Position numbers and translations under genes: made by a program
Assembly: GCA_007134175.1 (NCBI GenBank)
Contig: SLLF01000359.1
Span: forward strand, 1-10,645
DNA: 10,645 nucleotides
From: Kiritimatiellia bacterium
GTDB taxonomy: Bacteria > Verrucomicrobiota > Kiritimatiellia > SLAD01
Direction of reading: 5' to 3'
In this document: positions 6,665-10,645 of the stretch, in pieces
How the letters are laid out: every line of letters starts with the position of its first letter
Position numbering within the stretch: the first letter of the stretch is position 1
The notes under the pieces: model-generated
Told to the model about the DNA's origin: nothing
Seen by the model: only the letters and a program-made list of their open reading frames with translations
Database searches by the model: none

Positions 6665-8134
6665 ATGCGCATCATCTATATCGACATTGACGCGCTGCGA
6701 CCGGACCGGTTGGGCTGCTATGGCTATCACCGCAACACCTCGCCCCACATAGATCGGTTGGCCGAGGAAGGGGTGCGCTTTGATCAGTGTTTCACCCCGG
6801 ACGCGCCCTGCCTGCCTTCACGGACCGCCCTGTACAGCGGGCGGTTCGGAATTCAAACGGGCGTAGTAGGCCACGGGCACACGGCCGCCACCCCGAAAAA
6901 CGAGGGACTGGAACGCCAGTTTCGGGATTCCTTCGATGGTCAAGGGCTGGCCACTGAACTCCAGCGCGCCGGCTATCATACCGCGCAAATCTCTCCGTTC
7001 GGCCAGCGCCATGCCGCGTGGCATTTTCTGGCCGGTTTCAATGAAGTTCATAATACGGGCCAAGGCGGCCGGGAGTCCGCCGAGGTGATCGATCCGGTTC
7101 TCTTTCCCTGGCTGGAGCGGAACCTGTCCCGCGATCACTGGTATTTGCACCTGAATTGGTGGGATGTACATACCCCTTACCGCGTACCCATGGACTATGG
7201 CCACCCGTTTGCCGCTGAGCCGCTGCCGGCCCACTTGGACGACGAGGAACTTATCCGGCAGCATAACCAGATGGTCGGGCCACATGGTTCCCTGGAAATC
7301 AACATGTACAACGACCAGAAGGATGCGCTGTTACCGCGCCATCCTGGAAAGATTAACGACCTGGCCTCGATGCGGCGGATGGTGGATGGATACGATACCG
7401 CCATCCGGTATGTGGACGACCGCGTGGGCCGGGTGGTGGAGATGCTCAAGGCGGCGGGCATCTATGACGATACGGCCATCATCGTGTCGGCGGATCACGG
7501 CGAAAATTTTGGCGAGCTGGGGCTTTATGGGGAGCATGCCACGGCCGATGTGGCCACCTGCCGTATCCCGTTGATCGTCAAGTGGCCGGGTATGGCGCAG
7601 GACGTAGTCAACACCGGGTTGCAGTACAACCTCGACCTGGCACCAACGCTGGCGGAATTGACGGGGCGCGCACCATGCCCGCTCTGGGACGGCCAGTCCA
7701 TGGCACCGGCCCTGCGAGGCGACACGACGTATGGGCGTGAGGAAGTCACCCTCTCACAGTGCGCGCATGTCTGTCAGCGCAGCGTTCGCTGGGATCGCTG
7801 GCTCTATATCCGCACGTATCACTGCGGCTTCCACCTGTTTCCACAGGAGATGCTTTTCGACCTGGTCAACGACCCGTACGAGCGGCAGGACCTGGCGGCG
7901 CAACGTCCGGCGATCGTGCACGAGGGGGCCTGGCGCCTGTCCCGTTGGGTGGACGCACAGATGCAGCGCATGCGGCCCGACAAGCAGGATCCCCTATGGA
8001 CCGTGATCCATGAAGGCGGACCGTTTCATGCCAATACACTACCGGACCGTTCCCCGTTGCCCGAGTATCTTACGTTTCTGGAACAGACCGGCCGCGCCGA
8101 AGGCGCTGCGCGTCTTAGCCAGAAATATAGATGA
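6665..8134 (+). CDS. Formylglycine-dependent sulfatase, apparently cytoplasmic
   Basis: A 489-residue type I sulfatase of the alkaline phosphatase superfamily, hydrolysing sulfate esters. Motifs seen: N-terminal metal-binding IDALRPDRLGCYGY (D9), the formylglycine signature C49-L-P-S-R53 followed by TALYSGR, WWDVHTPYR with H169, ADHGENFGELGLYGEH with metal ligands D277/H278 and H291, and the active-site lysine K306 in VKWPG. The Cys-type motif needs conversion to formylglycine by FGE or an anSME; neither gene is in the window. The protein begins directly with the first beta strand (MRIIYIDI), with no signal peptide, whereas most catabolic sulfatases are exported. The strong AGGAGGT 7 bases upstream makes this start secure. 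It sits between GH130 and a small lipoprotein gene, suggesting removal of sulfate from a glycan or glycolipid breakdown product inside the cell. The substrate is unknown. Confidence 0.93.
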   Translation: MRIIYIDIDALRPDRLGCYGYHRNTSPHIDRLAEEGVRFDQCFTPDAPCLPSRTALYSGRFGIQTGVVGHGHTAATPKNEGLERQFRDSFDGQGLATELQRAGYHTAQISPFGQRHAAWHFLAGFNEVHNTGQGGRESAEVIDPVLFPWLERNLSRDHWYLHLNWWDVHTPYRVPMDYGHPFAAEPLPAHLDDEELIRQHNQMVGPHGSLEINMYNDQKDALLPRHPGKINDLASMRRMVDGYDTAIRYVDDRVGRVVEMLKAAGIYDDTAIIVSADHGENFGELGLYGEHATADVATCRIPLIVKWPGMAQDVVNTGLQYNLDLAPTLAELTGRAPCPLWDGQSMAPALRGDTTYGREEVTLSQCAHVCQRSVRWDRWLYIRTYHCGFHLFPQEMLFDLVNDPYERQDLAAQRPAIVHEGAWRLSRWVDAQMQRMRPDKQDPLWTVIHEGGPFHANTLPDRSPLPEYLTFLEQTGRAEGAARLSQKYR

Positions 8135-8169
8135 TCACGGGCGGAACACCTAAAGAAGGAGTGCGCATT

Positions 8170-8760
8170 ATGTGGCATGAAAAGTGGGTTGGCGGGGTAA
8201 TGATCGGGTTGGTCGCGATGCTTTGGGGCTGTACTCATCCCGGGCCCACCCTGCCGCTCAGCGGGTACAAGGACGCACTGGCGGCCACTGACTCAGCTGA
8301 GGTTGACCTGATGGAAGCAGGAACGGCAACGGAGGCGCAGGCAATCGCGGCCTTCAAGAATTTGTGGTCGGATTTCACCGCGGAGCGATTGCGTGGCAAC
8401 GTAGTGACGGTCTACGCGGATGATGCCTATTTTCGGGACACCTTCGTGGAGTTGCACACGGCACAAGACCTTGAGAATTACCTCGTCCGCAGCGCGGAAG
8501 CGACGCGTTATTGCACTTTCGCTATCGAACATGTGGCCACAGCAAACGGCGATTATTATTTCCGCTGGACCATGGAACTCCAACTGGAACGCTATGCACG
8601 GCGACCACCGGATAGCAGCAAAGGCATGAGCCATATCCGGTTCGACCCGGACGGGCGTGTTATCTTTCACGTAGACTATTGGGATGCCGGCACTTTATAC
8701 GAGCAGTTCCCGCTAATCGGTCCTTCCATTCGCTGGGTGAAACGGCGTCTGGCAGGGTAG
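8170..8760 (+). CDS. NTF2/SnoaL-like lipoprotein
   Basis: A 196-residue protein with a short hydrophobic leader (about 7-20) ending in a plausible lipobox LWG-C21, so probably a lipoprotein; Trp at -2 is unusual. The rest (about 55-190) looks like an NTF2-like cone fold: AIAAFKNLWSDFTAERL, YADDAYFRDTFVELHTAQDL, a FRWTMELQ strand and the ending HVDYWDAGTLYEQFPLIG, followed by RWVKRRL. That YWDA...LYE..P.IG...RW.KRR ending is typical of NTF2-family proteins annotated in proteobacteria, whose function is not established. NTF2-like folds bind small ligands or act as simple enzymes. ATG 8170 is chosen because AAGGAG (8156-8161) lies 8 bases upstream and the leader follows; ATG 8131, overlapping the sulfatase stop, would place 13 extra residues before the leader. 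The 35-base gap to the sulfatase indicates one operon. Confidence 0.75.
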   Translation: MWHEKWVGGVMIGLVAMLWGCTHPGPTLPLSGYKDALAATDSAEVDLMEAGTATEAQAIAAFKNLWSDFTAERLRGNVVTVYADDAYFRDTFVELHTAQDLENYLVRSAEATRYCTFAIEHVATANGDYYFRWTMELQLERYARRPPDSSKGMSHIRFDPDGRVIFHVDYWDAGTLYEQFPLIGPSIRWVKRRLAG

Positions 8761-8779
8761 GACGCCGGAAGCTGGCGTC
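8761..8779 (+). terminator. Hairpin directly after the NTF2-like gene
   Basis: GACGCCGG and CTGGCGTC pair for 8 bp (one G-T) around an AAG loop, starting at the base after the stop codon. There is no following T-run, so it is not a standard intrinsic terminator. It may end the GH130-sulfatase-lipoprotein transcript with Rho, or protect the 3' end of the mRNA. Confidence 0.35.
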
Positions 8780-8917
8780 GGTGGCAGCGGGAAAGCGACA
8801 CGGAATGGCCAGTAGTGAAGTGGACATTCTTCATAAGCGTTGTGATTCTTCATCTATTGTGGTAGACCCTGTCGCCCGTCACCACGAAGTCAATCCGATT
8901 TATCGAGAGCGAGAACC
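8780..8917. other. Spacer before the ceramidase-like gene
   Basis: These 138 bases hold no gene that I can support and no convincing promoter pair. Together with the hairpin before it, the gap is the widest within the hydrolase group, so the ceramidase-like gene may have its own transcript. Only a weak purine stretch (GAGAGCGAGA) precedes its ATG. Confidence 0.4.
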
Positions 8918-10246
8918 ATGCCAATCCAAGCCGGTGCCAACGCCATTGCCATTACCCCGTCGACCACGCAGTTTCTGGCGGGCTATCCGCACGTCGACCG
9001 CTATTCCACCGGGGTGGATACCGAGCTGTACAGCTCAGCCCTGTACCTGGACGACGGCACCGAATCGTGTCTGCTGATCGGAAACGATTTAATCTATCTA
9101 GGCAAGGCGTACATCCAAGCGGTGCGCGACGACATTGCCGCGCGAACCGGACTCGCCGCCAACCGGATCATGGTGACCTGCACGCACTCCCACTCGGCAC
9201 CGGTAACGTACGGGAAGATGCCGTACGGTGACGACGCAAGCCGTCCCGGCCCCGACGAGAAATACATGGCGTGGCTACATGATCGTATCGTGACCGGCGC
9301 GGTGGCGGCAGTCGGCGCGGCACGCACAGCGGAAATCGGCTACGGCTTCGGCGACAGTTCACAGGTGGGCGGAAACCGGAGGTATCCGAAGGGCAAAAGC
9401 AACCCGCGCGTGCCGGTTGTCTTTGTGCGCGATGCGCACACCCATGCCCCGTTGGCGCTGATGATGGTGACGTGCGTGCACCCCACGGTACTGCACGAGG
9501 ACTCCACGCTGGTCGGCGGCGATTTTCCGGGACATGCGCGGCAGCACCTGCAGCAAGCGCTGGGCAACATCCCCATCGTGTACCATACCGGCACCAGCGG
9601 CAACCAGTCCCCACGACACTGGACGCGGGAAAATACGGTAGCAGAAGCCGGCCGCCTTGGCGGTCTGCTGGCGGCATCCGTCCGAGAAGCGGTGACGGAT
9701 TTATCCTTTACCGACAACGTGTCGCTGCACGTCGATCGCGTCGAGGTCGACCTGCCACTGAACACTTTCCCTCCCGTCGCCGAGGCGGAAAAACGGGAGC
9801 GGGAAGCATTTGTCCGGTTTGACCGCATGCGGCGCGAGCGCGCCGACCCACGGGCAACCCGCACAGCGGAGTGCGACTGGTTCGGCGCGGAGCGACGGTT
9901 GTCACTCGCCCGCGCCTTTGCGTCGGGCAAATTGGAACGTATAGTCCGCGAAACCGTATTGCCGGCCGAAATTCAAGCCGTGCGCGTGGGACCGTGGACA
10001 TTTGTCGCCTGGCCCGGGGAAGTGTTCGTCGAGTTCGGCCTGGCGGTGAACGCCGCTCGCCCCGACGCGTTCGTCATCGCTTACGCCAACGGCACAACGC
10101 AAGGGTATCTGGTTACCGCCGAAGCGGTGCAGGAAGGTGGCTACGAAGCCGCCAACGCGGCCCTGAAATCGCCGGAAAGCCCGCAGATACTGGTCGACAA
10201 GACGTTGGAGATCCTGAGCCGAGACGGGTTTCAGCACCCGCCCTGA
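8918..10246 (+). CDS. Neutral/alkaline ceramidase-like amidohydrolase
   Basis: A 442-residue protein matching the N-terminal catalytic domain of neutral/alkaline non-lysosomal ceramidases (PF04734 type). Features seen: the opening AGANAIAITPS with FLAGY, the CTHSHSAP zinc motif (H90/H92), an N-R-R motif (153-155), CVHPT with H188, GGDFPG (200-205), the GTSGNQSPR loop (225-233), WPGEVF with E368, and YANGTTQGYL with Y397. These correspond to the zinc-binding and catalytic positions of the family. Biochemically known members cleave the amide of ceramide, but many bacterial proteins of this size lack the C-terminal immunoglobulin-like domain, as here, and have unknown substrates. No signal peptide is present, so it is probably cytoplasmic, unlike secreted Pseudomonas ceramidase. 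A TGA at 10244-10246 ends it at a normal family C-terminus. Its place next to a sulfatase and GH130 is suggestive of glycolipid or sulfolipid breakdown, by context only. Confidence 0.85.
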   Translation: MPIQAGANAIAITPSTTQFLAGYPHVDRYSTGVDTELYSSALYLDDGTESCLLIGNDLIYLGKAYIQAVRDDIAARTGLAANRIMVTCTHSHSAPVTYGKMPYGDDASRPGPDEKYMAWLHDRIVTGAVAAVGAARTAEIGYGFGDSSQVGGNRRYPKGKSNPRVPVVFVRDAHTHAPLALMMVTCVHPTVLHEDSTLVGGDFPGHARQHLQQALGNIPIVYHTGTSGNQSPRHWTRENTVAEAGRLGGLLAASVREAVTDLSFTDNVSLHVDRVEVDLPLNTFPPVAEAEKREREAFVRFDRMRRERADPRATRTAECDWFGAERRLSLARAFASGKLERIVRETVLPAEIQAVRVGPWTFVAWPGEVFVEFGLAVNAARPDAFVIAYANGTTQGYLVTAEAVQEGGYEAANAALKSPESPQILVDKTLEILSRDGFQHPP

Positions 10247-10331
10247 GTAGACCGCACCGTCCATACCGCCGACCCGATCCTGGACCAGGAACAGGCCGAT
10301 GTCCTGCGCTACGCCTACGACCATAGGGGAA
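10247..10331 (+). other. Short coding-like tail between the ceramidase-like gene and the tRNA fragment
   Basis: In the same frame as the ceramidase-like gene, after its TGA, the sequence stays open and reads protein-like, including TADPILDQEQADVLRYAYD, up to and through the tRNA fragment (stop at 10399-10401). I recognise no family. It may be chance, or the relic of a gene 3' end lying next to the tRNA. Confidence 0.25.
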
Positions 10332-10398
<67 letters not shown>

Positions 10399-10409
10399 TT
10401 AAATATTAT

Positions 10410-10425
10410 TATTTCTTAAGAAATA
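10410..10425. repeat. 16-bp perfect palindrome at the element end
   Basis: TATTTCTTAAGAAATA is a perfect inverted repeat centred between 10417 and 10418, beginning 12 bases inside the element from the tRNA fragment. Candidates are a binding site for an excisionase or regulator, or an integrase accessory site. No protein can be assigned from the sequence. Confidence 0.6.
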
Positions 10426-10431
10426 TGAGTC

Positions 10432-10449
10432 TAGTGACTTTTTAGTGAC
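10432..10449 (+). repeat. Direct TAGTGAC heptamers, 11-bp period
   Basis: TAGTGAC occurs at 10432-10438 and again at 10443-10449, one helical turn apart. Short direct repeats on one face of the helix near the crossover region are typical of arm-type sites for tyrosine integrases. The second copy overlaps the -35 box of the integrase promoter, so binding would also repress the gene. Confidence 0.5.
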
Positions 10450-10472
10450 AAATTTCCTGCTTGTGCTATGAT
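10445..10472 (+). promoter_or_regulatory. Promoter of the integrase gene
   Basis: A -35 like GTGACA (10445-10450, five of six consensus bases) and a -10 like TATGAT (10467-10472, five of six) are 16 bases apart. They precede the integrase ATG by 27 bases. The -35 is inside the second TAGTGAC repeat, which suggests autoregulation. Confidence 0.6.
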
Positions 10473-10499
10473 GAGCAACATAGTTCAACGAGGTGCAAG

Positions 10500-10645
10500 A
10501 TGTCAGCAAATCACAGGCGGCGAAGACGAAAAATTCCGACGCTTTGGGAAGCGGGGATCCCCATACGGATCAGGCCGACAGGCAAGAAACGCTACTATTC
10601 CGATATCTACCACCGCGGTGTGCGCGAGCGGGTTTTTCATGAAAA
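10500..10645 (+). CDS. Probable site-specific integrase, N-terminal part
   Basis: An open frame begins with ATG at 10500, preceded by GAGG (10490-10493) at normal ribosome-site spacing, and runs off the window after 48 codons. The visible part has a strongly basic start (MSANHRRRRRKIPTLWEAG) and then a strand-rich segment, GIPIRIRPTGKKRYYSDIYH followed by RGVRERVFHE, resembling the arm-DNA-binding or N-terminal region of tyrosine recombinases (phage-type integrases). The catalytic domain (R...HxxR...Y) lies outside the window, so the family is inferred from position: it is the first gene next to a truncated tRNA, reading into the presumed element, behind repeat sites. A DNA-binding regulator of the element is the alternative. 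Confidence 0.6.
   Translation, partial: MSANHRRRRRKIPTLWEAGIPIRIRPTGKKRYYSDIYHRGVRERVFHE

Larger units (their letters stand above)
10399..10645 (+). mobile_element. Left end of a tRNA-Ser-integrated genetic element
   Basis: Starting exactly where tRNA similarity ends, composition falls to about one third G+C over the next 100 bases, against clearly G+C-rich DNA to the left. This stretch holds a palindrome, repeated heptamers and a promoter, then a probable integrase gene reading away from the tRNA fragment. For a minus-strand tRNA, insertion at its 3' half leaves the 3' fragment at the left junction and an intact tRNA at the right junction, which fits. The remainder of the element lies beyond the window. 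Confidence 0.65.

Noticed and set aside
9340..9930. Long minus-strand open frame (196 codons) inside the ceramidase-like gene
   Set aside because: It is low-complexity, Ser/Arg-rich and unlike any family, while the plus strand has an intact zinc-hydrolase pattern.

Overview
This is a G+C-rich bacterial chromosome segment. It carries the 3' end of a secretin-led pilus or secretion operon, then a loosely spaced group of four hydrolase-type genes, and then an apparent insertion boundary of an integrative element. The secretin C-terminus, the PilM/PilN fusion and the large PilO-like protein most resemble the pilus-like loci of Verrucomicrobiota/Kiritimatiellota (PVC) bacteria. GH130, sulfatase and neutral-ceramidase-like genes are also abundant in that group. 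This assignment is inference from recognised sequence style. A proteobacterium is not excluded, because the NTF2-like lipoprotein resembles proteobacterial relatives.

Region 1 (1-5225): five plus-strand genes with 4-nt overlaps or very short gaps. They are secretin (partial), PilM+PilN fusion, PilO-like, PilP/GspC-like and a GspE/PilB-type ATPase. Together they would form an outer-membrane channel, an inner-membrane alignment complex and the cytoplasmic assembly motor. No platform protein (PilC/GspF) or pilin lies in the window, so those must be elsewhere.

Region 2 (5226-5645): about 420 bases without an intact gene. It holds a G+C-rich hairpin, a decayed fragment of an AAA_14/DUF4143-type ATPase interrupted at a run of eight Gs, a possible promoter, and a bulged inverted repeat just before the next gene.

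Region 3 (5646-10246): a GH130 glycoside phosphorylase/hydrolase, a sulfatase with an intact formylglycine motif but no signal peptide, an NTF2-like lipoprotein, and a neutral-ceramidase-fold amidohydrolase, also without a signal peptide. A shared role in breaking down a sulfated glycoconjugate is plausible but is inferred only from context.

Region 4 (10247-10645): the 3' part of a tRNA-Ser(GCU) gene on the minus strand, from the anticodon arm to the encoded CCA. The 5' half is missing, and base composition switches abruptly to A+T-rich at the break. About 100 bases further on, a gene for a probable integrase begins and runs out of the window. It has a promoter, a 16-bp palindrome and repeated heptamers in front of it. 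This has the layout of an attL junction of an element inserted in tRNA-Ser.
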